A stretch of DNA of 64,000 nt, taken from Rhipicephalus microplus. Its lineage: Eukaryota > Arthropoda > Arachnida > Ixodida > Ixodidae. Position 1 is the stretch's first letter. Each line of letters starts with the position of its first letter. Shown in pieces: positions 23,901 through 34,495 of the stretch. The translations under genes and the position numbers were made by a program. The DNA is taken from the NCBI RefSeq assembly GCF_043290135.1, contig NC_134707.1, forward strand, positions 78,324,987 through 78,388,986. Reading direction: 5' to 3'. The notes beneath the pieces were generated by a model. It did not search any database. It was not told the origin of the DNA and saw nothing but the letters and a program-made list of their open reading frames with translations.

Positions 23901-24639
23901 CTAGACGAGCGATGATATAAAACTGTTCCCAGTCGGCTCTATCTATGAGCCACTTGGGAACACGTGGTGGGCACTCAGTTACTGTAGTTGTGCTCAAAAC
24001 TACTTGGAAGTGGTCACTTCCGTACAGATTACTGACAACTTTCCACTGGAGTAGAGGCACAAGAGATGGAGATACTATGCTTAGGTCTATGGAGGAGTAG
24101 GTGTTATTAGCGAGATTATAATAGGTTGGTTCTTTTCGATTTAGGAGACATGCGCTAGACGAGAGAAGGAACTGTTCGATCAGTCGACCTCGCGCGTCAT
24201 ACCGAGAGTCACCCCATAGCCTGCTATGCGCATTAAAGTCTCCAAGGAGAACATAAGGCTCCGGAAGTTCATCAATTAGAGAGTGTAAATCACGTTTTTG
24301 CAACTGATAGCTAGGAGGAATGTAAATAGTGCAGATTGTGATCAGTTTATCAAAAAGAACTGCTCGAACAGTCACTGCCTCAAGGGATGTTTGGAGTTGT
24401 AAGTGTGTGCATGCAATTCCTAGATTCACTATGATGGCAACACCTCCGGATGATGTCATGGTATCAACACGGTCCTTTCGGAAAATAACATATTTACGAA
24501 GAAAATTTGTGTGTTTTGAATTAAGGTGTGTTTCTTGTACACCCAGCACTTTTGGTGAGTGTTCGTGTAAGAGTTCTTGGATGTCGTCAAGGTTTCTGAG
24601 AATGCCCCTGACGTTCCATTGTATAATTTGAGTGTTCAT
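20922..24639 (-). pseudogene. LINE ORF2: endonuclease, reverse transcriptase, RNase H, zinc tail
   Basis: The ATG at 24639 opens QWNVRGILRNLDDIQELL. The endonuclease shows QETHL, LLGDFNAHSRLWG and GSDHFQVVL. RT follows with APGSDSVVYEML, SYRPIALTSCLCKVFEKMI, FLDIKKAHDT, QTGVPQGGVLS-type block and YVDDVQLGF (catalytic YVDD). RNase H has FFTDASKSN, SEAYAILVA, YTDSLSVV and GHREIQGNVMADQLA. The tail has CDRCGEALTVLHILIQC. Only two lesions separate a continuous protein of about 1,240 residues. One lost base in an A-run near 23427 leads to the stop at 23407, and one lost base in a G-run near 22240 leads to the stop at 22208. All catalytic residues I can check are present. Confidence 0.9.
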
Positions 24640-24703
24640 GGTGAATGTAAAATAGTGCTGTGTGTACGAAAAGCGAGTGGCTGTTTAGACAGAGAGTTTG
24701 AGT

Positions 24704-25883
24704 TCACTTATCAGGGCCATCACCAGGCCCTGTTGTCTGCTTTTTTGTTTTCTCGGCGCGCTCCAAAGAGCAACGCCGCTCTTTCGGCACTAAGGGTATC
24801 GACGTATCCATTGCCTCCTCGGAGGCACTGGAGGCCCGCACCTGCGGGCTGTTAGTTCGAATTTCGGGCCTCGCCTGGTGAGGTGAGGCCTTGAGACCCG
24901 AGGACTCTGGAGTCTCCGGTCTCTGTTTGGAAGTTGGCTGTGTAGCCTGGGCTACAGCCGCCTTGGGGGCATGTGCCACAACCACCGGCTCGGTATGCGC
25001 GGGCCGGAGGGGTGGCGAGGGCTGGTGCGGCGGTGCCCCCTGACGCGCCGCATCAGCGTATGTAGGTCCATAGAATGGAGCGACTTTTCGCCGTGCTTCC
25101 TTAAATGATATGTTCTCCTTCACCTTTAATGTAATTATTTCTTTTTTTCCAGTATGTGCAGGAGCGTGAATATGCGGCATGGTTTCCTTCGCAGTTTGCA
25201 CAGTGTGGCGGTTGTTTTCAGTTCTCAAACACGTGGCCTAGGACTCCATATTGTGCACAAGTCTGGCGACCACGACAGGTTTTAGAGCCATGGCCATACC
25301 TCTGGCATTGGAAGCAACGACGAGGGTTTGGTATGTACGGCCTGATAGATGTCTTTGTGTACCCTGTTTGAATAGATTCCGGTAGTTTAGTGGATGCAAA
25401 CGTGAGTATTAAGTGTTTTGTCGGTGTTTCCTTATTATCTCTTCTGATGATGATTCTCTGTACATTAGTGACATTTTGGCTCTTCCACCCCTCAAAAAGT
25501 TCCGTCTCAGTCAAGTCAAGTAAGTCCATGTCAGATACCACTCCGCGAGTTGTGTTCATTGATCTATGTGGTGTTATGGTTATTGGTATGCCTCCGAAAT
25601 CTGAAAGACGGTCTAGCTTTTTAAATTGTTCTTTGTCACGCATTCCGAGGAGAAGGTCTCCACTAGCCATTTTGGTTACCTTGTATCCTGTGCCAAGAGT
25701 TTCGGTAAGACATCTAGAAACTAGAAAAGGAGAGACGGTCCTGGCTTGCTTTTCAGTTTTTTCACAGTGAATGACGTGGAAGTGGGGAAAAGTTTCTATT
25801 GGCTGGTTGAAGAAATTTATGTCGTCGGTGCGTACCCGCTTTAGGCCGGTACAATCAGACAGAAGAGGGAATGCTCCATGCAT
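24704..25883 (-). pseudogene. LINE ORF1 with three zinc knuckles, broken
   Basis: It encodes a nucleic-acid-binding ORF1 protein. After an N-terminal domain (residues 1-190) comes CFQCQRYGHGSKTC, a perfect C-x2-C-x4-H-x4-C. The second knuckle reads CAQYGVLGHVFEN and then a stop: its second Cys has become Tyr and its last Cys codon is TGA (25218-25220). The third knuckle, CANCEGNHAAYSRSC, is in the same frame after that stop. A further frameshift follows in an A-run near 25145, after which KEIITLKVKEN and the Pro/Ala-rich C-terminus continue to 24704. These substitutions look like genuine decay, unlike the two ORF2 lesions. Confidence 0.85.
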
Positions 25884-26417
25884 GCCGGTCTTATTTTTGT
25901 TTAGCAGCGTTGCCTGCCACCCACCACGGAGCCCAACAAGGGGGGACGCTGCAAGTTTGCAGGTGTGGAAAGCTTGCAGACGTCAGCCGTACAACACTGC
26001 CATAACCCAATGCGCCTAGACCAAGGTAGGCTATTTGCACAGGGTTAACCCTTGCCGCCAGGAAAATTGGAAGTAAACAGAAGAGAGTAGAAGACAGGAC
26101 AGATAGATAGTGAGAGATAAAGACGAAGATGTAGGCAGAGAGAGATAGGAAAAGGCGACTGCCGATTTCCCCTTGGTGGGTCAGCCCAGGGGTGCCGTCT
26201 ACGTGAAGCCGGGGCCAAAGGGGTGTGTTGCCTCTGCCGGGGGGCCTTAAAGGTCCAATCACCCAGCATTGGCTCAATCCCCAGGATCCCCTTTTCCCCG
26301 GACACGGCAAAGCCACGCACGGCTAGGCGTGGGAGGGAGCCGAAACTCCCCCATTAGCTCGGGTCCGTGGTGTCGCTACACACCAAACGCCTACTTGCGC
26401 AGGCGGCCCTGCGGGGG
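25884..26417 (-). promoter_or_regulatory. LINE 5'UTR / probable internal promoter
   Basis: This is GC-rich sequence between the putative element start and ORF1. Internal promoters are expected for LINEs, but no specific motif was identified. Confidence 0.5.
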
Positions 26418-26434
26418 TTTTTTAAAAATCTCTT

Positions 26435-26800
26435 AATGCTCATTATGGCTGTTTAGGAGAATTTTATTTCCAGATCTACCTTACATAACTAGTGAATACA
26501 AAAAGATATACAGTGTTGTAGATGCGCATATACAGTGTAAGCTGCTATGTACATCGAAGGTACGATATTTGTGTATAAATCGACGTTCATATGAACAATG
26601 GAAAAATTTGTACAAGGACAGGACATTCATAGGGTTCGAGATTATGAAGCTTATATATACAGTAAAGGCTATGCCAACAAACAAAGGAATCTCACAAAAT
26701 AAAGTGGTGTTTTTGAATCCACATAAGAGGACAATTTGCTCTCGTACTCAAGAACAATAACTCACTAAAAAAGAATGTTTTTATTTTAAATAAAAAGAAA
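26435..26800 (+). repeat. Partial third copy of composite block (right end)
   Basis: GAGAATTTTATTTCCAGAT, ATACAGTGTAAGCT and AATTTGTACAA align with 19430-19760 and 63340-63660. It starts just outside the LINE's right flank. Confidence 0.7.
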
Positions 26801-27318
26801 AAAGAAAAAAAGTCACAGCTTTGCCGCAAATGTGAAGCAACGAACGCGGTAGCACAAAATTGGAAGGTCGCGCGCAGAATGGCAAGCAGACCGAAACGTG
26901 CCCCGCGTTTCTCACGCACAAATGACGCACAAAACGTACTCACAGGTACAGATGAATGCGAATAAGCGTCTCAGTGGTTACTTCGCTGTGTCTGAAAAAC
27001 CCTTTTTACAAACGAAGGCTCTGCAACGATTGCAGTTACCTTTGTGCGTCCGTTATCTACAACAGAATCGTTCCACCAAACCCTAAGTCAAGCCAAGACG
27101 TACGATTCTCCCCACTGCAAGATAAGGGCGTGCGATCGAGCGTACCCCCGACTGTTGTCTACGCGGCAAAGTACGCGTGAGGCACGAGAGCTGCCACGCG
27201 CTCATTGCGCCATCTTGCTGATAATGCTGAAAACATGATAGACCCCCCCCCCCCCGATATTCCTGTCAACAGTGGCAAGTAGTAGATACAAAGAGCTTGC
27301 CGCTTAAACGTTCCAGGA
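26801..27318. other. Unassigned region with poly-C run
   Basis: Poly-C at 27243-27256. No supported gene. 26930-27020 shares phrases (ACGCACAAATGACGCACAAAA) with the complement of 28710-28800. Confidence 0.4.
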
Positions 27319-27420
27319 GGTACCCCACGGTGGCTCAGTAGTTAACGCCTCACATTCAAGACGCGGAGGTCCCACGTTCTATTCCGCGCGCCGGAGTCTT
27401 CTTTCCGTATTATTATTGCC
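27319..27420 (+). mobile_element. Second tRNA-headed SINE type
   Basis: CACGGTGGCTCAGTAGTTAA (A-box-like) followed by CCCACGTTCTATTCC (degenerate B-box) resembles a tRNA head followed by a short unrelated tail. It differs from the Ruka-like head. Confidence 0.55.
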
Positions 27421-27551
27421 ATAGCAATTATATACACACTCTAGGCTGGATTTCGCCGCCGGCGTCAAAGTCATGCACCATTTATGTATACGTATCTGTA
27501 TATATGTAAAAGCAAGAAAGGAGAAAAAAGTGAAAATTCGGTAAATTCCAG

Positions 27552-27791
27552 ATTTATTGATATGTGGGGTTTAACGTCCCAAAACCACTATATGATTATG
27601 AGAGACGCCGTAGTGGAGGGCTCCGGAAATTTAGACCACCTGGGGTTCTTTAACGTGCACCCAAATCTGAGCACACGGGCCTACAACATTTCCGCCTCCA
27701 TCGGAAATGCAGCCGCCGCAGCCGGGATTCGAACCCGCGCCCTGCGGGTCAGCAGCCGAGTACCTTAGCCACTAGACCACCGCGGCGGGGC
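27552..27791 (-). mobile_element. Ruka-like SINE, full length, 14-bp target duplication
   Basis: On the minus strand the tRNA-like head carries TGGTCTAGTGGCTAAGG (A box) and GGGTTCGAATCCC (B box), with a body ending GGACGTTAAACCCCACATAT. It is flanked by perfect copies of TCGGTAAATTCCAG (27538-27551 and 27792-27805). Internal pol III boxes imply it could be transcribed. Confidence 0.92.
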
Positions 27792-27805
27792 TCGGTAAAT
27801 TCCAG

Positions 27806-28863
27806 GTACCCGGGAATCGACGTTATGCGAAGCATGCTGAGGGAAGGTGACCGATATGCAATATTTTTATTGAGCAACATGTCATGAAATGACACTAAAT
27901 ATATGTACGAATGTTGCATGCACAGACATATGTTGAAGAGTTGCCGATGTTTATAGAGCCAGTCGTCTGCACTTGCACAAGGATGGCAACTGGAACATGC
28001 GCATTAGCAACAACAGAAGCTGATATGAAGCGCTCATGCTCGCGAGGATACTGGCCCTGTACACTGCTACATATATCAACTTCAGCGCATCGCACATAAC
28101 CACAATTGACGTTAACTCCACGTGGCGGCTGTATAAATGGAGTGCATATGTAATGTTTATAAAGCTAACTAGGCAGCACTGCAACCTCTATCGACGTTTC
28201 ACGAATATCAGCTTCTACTCGAAAAGTAGTTCCGAGATCTGGCGTAGCTTTGTGATAGAATGCTTCATTGCCACGCAGAATGGTTTGGTTTGATTTCAGC
28301 TGGGACCCTGATATTTATTCTTTTTATTCGTCGGGTCGACACTACCGATTACGGGCAATTTTTAACGCTCGCGTGTTAGAATTGTCCATGTGTGTTCTCG
28401 TCGTTCCTGTGGAGATACTAAGTGTCAATCACCTGCGCCACATACTCGCTTACCAGCAGCACGTAGCTGCCCGTGAGTATGTGCCACTGTTTGGTGGGAA
28501 GTGTTTCATCATTATCAGCAAGATGGCGCAATGAGCACGCGGCGGCTTCATCTCTCACGTGTACTTTGGCCCGCGGAGAGGAGGGGAATGGACCATCTCT
28601 CGTGCGCCCTTATCTCCCGGTGGGGAGGCTCATGCGTCTTGGCTGGCTTGCACTGGAACGGTTATGTTGCAGTTACGGGGCGCAAAAAGGTCCCTGCAAT
28701 CATTGCACAGTCTCCGTTTGCGAAAAGGGCGCCCTTTTCAGACCCAGCGACTGCTTATTCGCGTTCATCTGTACCTGTGAGTACGTTTCGTGCGTAATTT
28801 GTGTGTGAGGAACGCGGGGCGCATTTCGATCTGCTTGTCTTTCTGTGCGCAACCTTCCAATTT
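27806..28863. other. Unassigned region
   Basis: Several short frames are open but none has a recognisable domain. Phrases near 28700-28800 recur inverted near 26920-27010. Confidence 0.3.
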
Positions 28864-29182
28864 TTAGATGCGGAAGCATCTTATACTCGCGCCTTGTAGT
28901 GCGCCGTCCGCGCCGTCCACGCCGTCCGCACCGCTTCTCGAACATTCGACAGCTGACGCGCGCGCATGCGCCGTCACGCCGTCGCCCACTCTTCCACCAT
29001 CTGTGCATCCCTTCCTCCTCTACACACCGCGCGCGCTTCACTCCTCCACCATCTGTGCACCCTTCCTCCTCTACACACCGCGTTCGACATCTACAATTCT
29101 CCTGATTCTCCAGTGGACGCGCATGTGGCGTCGCGCTTCGAGAACATTCAACAGCTGACAGTGCATGCGCCGTCGCGCTGCA

Positions 29183-29216
29183 TATATACTCAAGGTCGGC
29201 GCTCGCTCGCTCAGTT
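29183..29216 (+). promoter_or_regulatory. TATA box and initiator at canonical spacing
   Basis: TATATA starts at 29183 and TCAGTT, an arthropod initiator match, puts +1 at A29213, 30 bp downstream. The first ATG follows 56 bp later. Confidence 0.5.
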
Positions 29217-29268
29217 GCCGCTCGTCGGTTGGTTTGTACGGCGCGTCGACGTCCAAGGTCGCGGTGAA

Positions 29269-29409
29269 ATGAATTCCAACGAATCCACAAACACAATGAT
29301 CGACGTCCCTTCGACCAGCGCCGCCCTTTCGCATACGTGTGTACGTGTTCACTCATTTAACACCCCCTCCTACAACCACGTTAACCAATTTAGCCATCGA
29401 CCCAAGTAA
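29269..29409 (+). CDS. Small ORF (46 aa) downstream of promoter, unknown
   Basis: The frame starts at the first ATG after the putative initiator, in acceptable context (GTGAAATGA). It encodes a Ser/Thr/Asn-rich peptide beginning MNSNESTNTMIDVPSTS and ending FSHRPK. I recognise no family. The stop codon TAA lies inside a perfect 5' splice donor (GTAAGT at 29406-29411), so the real product may continue in another exon and the stop may be intronic. It may belong to the surrounding repeat and not to a host gene. Coding status is uncertain. Confidence 0.3.
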   Translation: MNSNESTNTMIDVPSTSAALSHTCVRVHSFNTPSYNHVNQFSHRPK

Positions 29410-29481
29410 GTCGCAATTTAACACCCCATTTCACAACCACGTTAACCAATTTAGCCATCGACCCAAGTAAGTCGCACTTTA
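29360..29481 (+). repeat. Tandem 61-bp repeat carrying a splice donor
   Basis: Two units each contain CACGTTAACCAATTTAGCC and end CGACCCAAGTAAGTCGCA, duplicating the GTAAGT donor at 29406 and 29467. A partial third unit follows. Confidence 0.85.
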
Positions 29482-29744
29482 ACACCCCGTTAACCAATTA
29501 TATGCTCCGCATCCTCCTCAGTGTTCCCCCGAGGGAAGCTGCGGGCAATTTTTTTTTTGCTATTGCGTTCATTGCTTTGCCCTTGCGGCAAACCTGTGAC
29601 TTTTTGCTTTCTTGCATTTTCATGTATATAGATACGTATACATATAGGGTGAATGACATGGATGCCGACGTCGACGCCCACACCGACGCTGGCGGTGAAA
29701 TCAGGTCAAGAGAGTCCATATAATTGCCATTGCAATAAAAGAAA

Positions 29745-30562
29745 TAAAAATGGCAGTATATTTATGGAGGGAATGATGGATAGTGGAGCGAAGCATCCGT
29801 CCGTCCATTCGTTCTTGCTTCCGTCCATCCATGCGTGCGTCTGTGTCACCGCCCGTGCGTCCATCCGCCCGTCCGTGCGTGCGTCTGTTCGTGCGTCCGC
29901 ACGTTCATCTGTGCGTCCGTCCTTGTTTTCGTCCATGCATCCACTCCTGCGGCCATCCCTGCGTCCATCCATCCGTGCAGCCATTCGTGCGTCCGTCCAT
30001 GCATCTGTCTGTGTGTCCGTTCGTCCACCTATTCAACACTCCAAGTACCACCATCTCGCATCTTTTCATCATATATTCTTCATATAGAGGCACCGCCATC
30101 CAGCGGACATTTCAAGGACTGAACGAGAGGAGGCACATGCCCACTTTCTTACGGCTTGCGCCCTTCGTGTCTACTTCCCGCCTTTAACCACCACAAGCTC
30201 ATAGTATACACTAGTTCACTGTATTCATGGCACTGTGGCCCAATTCTCGCTAACCCTTTCTAAAACCTAGGAGGTTACGCCCCACGAGTATAACGTGGCA
30301 ACCCTATCTTCTCTTCTGTGCGTTGTTAAACAATAAAAAATTCGCAGCGTGCGCGTTAACTTAAAGCCTAATTCTCCTGTCTCTCATTTTCCCTTAGCAG
30401 CCATAGGCATGTATATTGAGCACTATCTTTTATTGTTCAACAACGCACAGAAGAAATCTCTCACTGGTACCACCTTGGAGGTCAAAATGTTATACTTGTT
30501 ACAGACTTCTACAACGGCTACGAGGGACGAATGGGTGCCCTTATAAGCAGCTTCGCCCCTAA
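29745..30562 (+). mobile_element. Minisatellite-bearing nonautonomous element, copy 1
   Basis: It starts AAAAATGGCAGTATAT, has a long CGTCCGTGCGTCC-type minisatellite at 29793-30020, and ends near CTTCGCCCCTAAG. Inside, 30313-30338 and 30427-30453 are near-perfect ~25-bp inverted repeats flanking ~90 bp. It encodes nothing: its open frames reflect the 4-bp periodicity. Confidence 0.75.
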
Positions 30563-31636
30563 GAAATTCACACTGCAGTTTCACAGTGGTACAAGCTCTT
30601 GCCCACGTCCTCAGTTGGGGAAAAAAGGCAAGGTCAATGTTGTTTTTAACAAAAATGAATCGCGCAGATCAGCGTCGGAGGAAGGCCTCCTCTTGCAAAA
30701 TAAATAACTCTTCATTGACATACGTAATCATTATGTTTCTTAACTGACACAGCAGAGGGAACATAGCTCTCTGAGGGCGTCCCGTCAAATGGGCCAGTAC
30801 CCTCCGCTCTATAAGACAAAAGATCCAACAGCCATCAAAAGATCGACAAAAATATCCTTGTGGCGAGACTTCCACTGCATACTTATTTGGAACATACTTG
30901 TTTAGAAAAAATGTTTACCGATTTGGAGTACTTGGAAGAGCACTGAGCCGTCCCGCTAAAAGAAGTTCCACTGATCAAGTAAAGCGCCAATGAAAGTTGT
31001 CTTCGGATACGAACGCATTATTTAAAGGCTCCGGAGACATAAATATTTCGACCTATTGACAAAACCAAGCCAAACCTGGCACACTTTGTATGAATAAATG
31101 AAAACAATGCGTCGTGTGATCTGGATTATTTACTGGACGGACTTCAATTGAGATGGAGCACTAACTCTTTAAGTGATTTTTTGCAAGCGTCAGCGAACAC
31201 TAAAAAAGAATGTTCAGCACATCTTATAATACTGCTTTACACATAAAGCTGAGAGCCTGCTGAAAACTTGGTAATACATTCAATGCAGTCGAGGATAAAG
31301 CTTAATACGTAATGTTCCGCAGCGCACGACATCACAAATTCGTGGTGGCGACAAACGATGGTTTCTATCCAGTAGACGACCCATCGATACAACGTTCGGC
31401 CGTAATATGCGTGCTGCGCAGGCATGACGCACTCAAAGGACGAAGCAAGCTAAGATGGCGTTGCGTGTGAGCTTATATTGCACTGCGCGGAGTGCTGGAA
31501 ACTGTAGGCATGCGAGCGCCGTCGGAGATGCCCTCCGTCGGGATTGCGAAGACTGCAGAATCTGGCGTAACCCACTTTCGTGTGCAGTGCATATACGTTA
31601 AGATCTTGCCCCTGTAAATACGAATGTGGTATTTTT
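30563..31636. other. Spacer between inverted elements, with repeat motifs
   Basis: The block TTTCACAGTGGTACAAGCTC at 30575 is shared with 19800 and 63692. A diverged structured motif (GAGTACTTGG, CTGAGCCGTCCCGC) lies at 30903-30965. No gene seen. Confidence 0.5.
30903..30965 (+). repeat. Short structured motif, copy j (shortened)
   Basis: It contains TACCGATTTGGAGTACTTGG and then AGAGCACTGAGCCGTCCCGC. The middle (GTACTC to TATGGG) is missing. Confidence 0.6.
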
Positions 31637-32402
31637 TGAGGGGCGAAGTTCCTTAAAGCGGTACCCGTTCATCCCTCGTAGTAGTTGTAGTCGTAGTGTG
31701 TAACCAGTCTTACGTTTTGATCTGCAAGAATGGTGCAGGTGGGAGATTGCTCCTGTGCGTTGTTGAACAATAAAAAATTTACAGCGTGCGCGTTAACTAA
31801 AAGCCGAATTGTCCTGTCTCTCATTCCCCATTAGCAGCCATTGGCGTGTACATTGAGCACTATCTGACAAGGAAAGGTTGCTACGTTATACTCGCTGGGC
31901 GCAACCTCCTTGCTTTTAGAAAGGTATAGCGAGCGTTGAGCCACAGTGCCATGAATACAGTAAACAAGTATATACCATGAACTCGAGGTGGTTAAAGGTG
32001 GGAAGTAGACACGTTGCGCAAGCCGTAAAAAAGTGTGCGTGTGCCACCTCTCGTTTAGTCGTTGGAATGTCCGCTGGATGGCGATGCATATGCGAAATAT
32101 ATGATGAAAAGATGCGACATGGTGGCACTTGGAGTGTTGATTAGGCGGACGAATGCGTACACAGACAGATGCATGGACGAAAGCACGGATGGCTGCACGG
32201 ACAGATGTACGCATGGACAAACGCAGGGGCTGATGCATGGACGAACGCAGGGACGGACGCACAGATGAACGTGCGGATGCACGAACAGACGCGTGCGTGG
32301 ACGGGCGGATGCATGGACGGAATCGAGAACGAATGGACGGACGGATGCATCGTCCCACTCCCCATCATTCACACCGTGGATATGCTGCCATTTTTGTTTT
32401 CG
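31637..32402 (-). mobile_element. Minisatellite-bearing nonautonomous element, copy 2 (inverted)
   Basis: The complement aligns with copy 1 from AAAAATGGCAGCATAT through the minisatellite to CTTCGCCCCTCA. The inner segment 31776-31865 is, however, in the opposite orientation relative to the rest. Only one of the two ~25-bp inverted repeats (31753-31775) remains. Confidence 0.75.
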
Positions 32403-32704
32403 GAATTCGCTGTCTTGAGTGACTCCAATGTTTTCTGCACTTCACCTGGGCCTGCACTGCCTCCACGATCGGAGGCGTACTAGTCTTTCTGCACGTCGCT
32501 GACTTTTTCTAGTAACACTTGGATCGGCCCACGTTTGATCAAACGATGGTGTAACGTGATGAAGCTATCATGGAGCGTCACAAGAACACCACGATAACGT
32601 CCTTACGAACATATTTTTAGATGTTGAAGCTCCAACCAATGTGTGGCATGGTGCACTCTTACTGCGACATTGCCCACTATAATAATTAATTATTAACTAA
32701 ATAA
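32403..32704. other. Unassigned spacer
   Basis: No feature recognised. Confidence 0.3.
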
Positions 32705-32948
32705 ATAATTGTTGCAATTTAACGTCCCAAAACAACCATATAATTATGAGAGATGCCGTATAGTGGAGGGCTCTTGGAACTTTCGACCACTTGAAGTTCG
32801 TCAACGTGCACCTAAATATTAACCGTGCTCACGGCCGGGCCTCAAGCATTTTCGCTTATATCGAAAATGTTGCCGCCATGGCTAGTATTCTATCCTGCGA
32901 ACTGCGGGTGAGTAGCCGAGTGCCTTAGCCACTAAACCATCGTGCGAG
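32705..32948 (-). mobile_element. Ruka-like SINE, diverged
   Basis: The complement shows TGGTTTAGTGGCTAAGGCAC, a damaged B box, GCACGTTGACGAACTTCAAG and GGACGTTAAATTGC. More substitutions than in the 27.6-kb copy indicate an older insertion. Confidence 0.8.
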
Positions 32949-34269
32949 TCGTGCGCCAACCCTCCATCCGATCCTTGTGTGCGCGCAAGGATGTGGGAGT
33001 AAAGCCCCTTCTCCTTGCGTGAGCGTGAGGAAAGGGGGAAAGCTGGCGCATGCGCAGTGAGGGAGCGTGTGGTTACCGAGGGCCTTCTTTTTGCTGTGAG
33101 GAAGTGGCAGGAGGCAGCAGAGCAGTGCCTTTACTTTGTTTCTCCTCTCCCCTTTTTTCTCCACCACAGCTGTGCGCTTTTAAATATTGCTGCGCTCGCT
33201 CGCGCCGTTGCACTCTCCCAGTGGCGCTGGGATTTCACTTTGCGGCGCACACATAAGTATTAGACACATATGGCAGGGAGGATGACACAAGCGGTGCCCA
33301 ACATATACACAACAGCGCACACAAGCGAAACATAGACGTAAAAATACAAATGGAACGTGGACGTAAACATACAAATGGAAACAACGAATCGATATGCAAG
33401 GGATTACCAGCACTGCTTCACATTCCCACATGGTTCCCTCCAGTGGAGATGGTGAAAATTTTCAGATGCGAAGCACCTCAGTGACTAGCCTATGTAACGC
33501 TGTCCCATGCGTCAGCACAAACCTCCTCGCCACAGGTGTTGGAGTGGTGCCAAGTAGGTGAAGTCGCAGATGCGCTTTGACGTCACTCTCTTTCTCACCC
33601 ATAGCAGCAGCTGGCTCCTCCACCCGCTCGCAACACACTTCTTTCTCGCTTCGCCCTCTCCACCACCCGCAAAACTCGACCACTCGCCGAATGAAAACAC
33701 TAGACAGATTTATTTGTGCGTCCACATGAGCCGTACGGACGCAGCCTGCCATCGCAAATGGCTAGCAGGCTGCCTCCGTACAGCTGCTGCGAACGCGTGA
33801 CTAAGTCTGTCTACTTTTTCGGCTAGTTATTCTGCAATGAAACACAGAGCCCTACCCTTCTTTCCTGTCTTTGCGTTTCAAAAAAAAAAAACGTTTGCTC
33901 GAGTAAATACTACACAGAGTTCCACTTTAAAGCATTCTTTCAGCACCCGCGCTTGTTTCAAGCGGGTCAACTCCGCACACACCGCCGCACTTCGCATCCC
34001 ATCAGAATTCCCTTCGGGGAGATGGTCCATAGTTTGATTGGGTGACGAAGCTTAATTTTCGCCTCTTTTTCATGTTTTCATGTTGACGCCAACGTCACCG
34101 CGTAAAGTAAGCTCTTGCGTTTGATGAGGCATCCAAGGCTTCCGCCCTAAAAAGGCATTTACCTATCCGAAATTTTCACGGGCGTTTGTGAGTTGCTGAC
34201 TTCTCCACCTGTAGGTAACTAATGGTGCAAATTCATATCGTCGATGCTTTCAGAGTGAGAGTGAACGTG
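32949..34269. other. Unassigned region 3' of the TIL gene
   Basis: Contains TTTTAAATATTGC followed by GCTCGCTCGCGCC at 33178-33210, similar to the promoter-like segment at 29183. Around 33465 is AGATGCGAAGCACCT, a phrase related to the GCTTCGCAT motif. No supported gene. Confidence 0.35.
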
Positions 34270-34495
34270 TCAGAAGCGCTTGCAGCGGTCCCTGGAGATG
34301 CAGGTCGTCCCGTTCTTTGCGAGCAGGTACCCGTCAGCGCAGACGCAGGCGTTCATGCGACACAGTCGCACACAGCGCCGCGGTCGCACGTCACAGTAGG
34401 CGGGACACAAAGAGGCACACTCTTCGAACTTGCGGTTTGGGCCACAGTCCGGTTGGCACCGGGACATTGGCACACATGAACCACCAACCGATGAC
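34270..34495 (-). CDS. TIL-domain protease inhibitor, last exon
   Basis: This terminal exon opens after the acceptor CCTGCGCAG at 34496-34504 and ends in a TGA at 34270. Its first codons (GGSCVPMSRC) supply the last two cysteines of the TIL domain begun in the exon at 42049-42208. The rest is a second, complete TIL domain: CGPNRKFEECASLCPAYC, then CVRLC, CVCADGYLLAKNGTTC and CISRDRC, ten Cys in the family spacing. TIL proteins are small secreted inhibitors that block serine proteases with an exposed loop; the reactive-loop region here is around VRPRRC. Frames and splice phase (phase 2) agree with the upstream exon. The target protease is unknown. Confidence 0.75.

Larger units (their letters stand above)
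20568..26417 (-). mobile_element. Full-length I-like LINE (~5.85 kb)
   Basis: On the minus strand it has a 5'UTR of about 530 bp, ORF1 with three zinc knuckles, ORF2 with endonuclease, RT and RNase H, and a 3'UTR ending in an ATC-rich tail. TTTTTTAAA flanks both ends (20559-20567 and 26418-26426), a plausible 9-bp target-site duplication, although it is low complexity. RNase H after RT with APE endonuclease and CCHC ORF1 fits the I superfamily. The coding capacity is nearly complete, so this is a relatively young copy. Confidence 0.88.
28864..29745 (+). mobile_element. Probable Pol II-type repeat with promoter and mini-ORF
   Basis: It begins AGATGCGGAAGCATCTTATA, a short inverted repeat of a type that recurs across the window, and ends near CAATAAAAG. 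A duplicated segment around ACACACCGCG (CTCCACCATCTGTGCA) lies at 28994-29080. Whether it is one element is inference. Confidence 0.4.

Noticed and set aside
29783..30187. Overlapping Arg/Pro/Ser/Val-rich ORFs on both strands (also 32055-32372)
   Set aside because: They are products of a 4-bp-periodic CGTC minisatellite that leaves several frames open; no conserved domain and both strands open at once.
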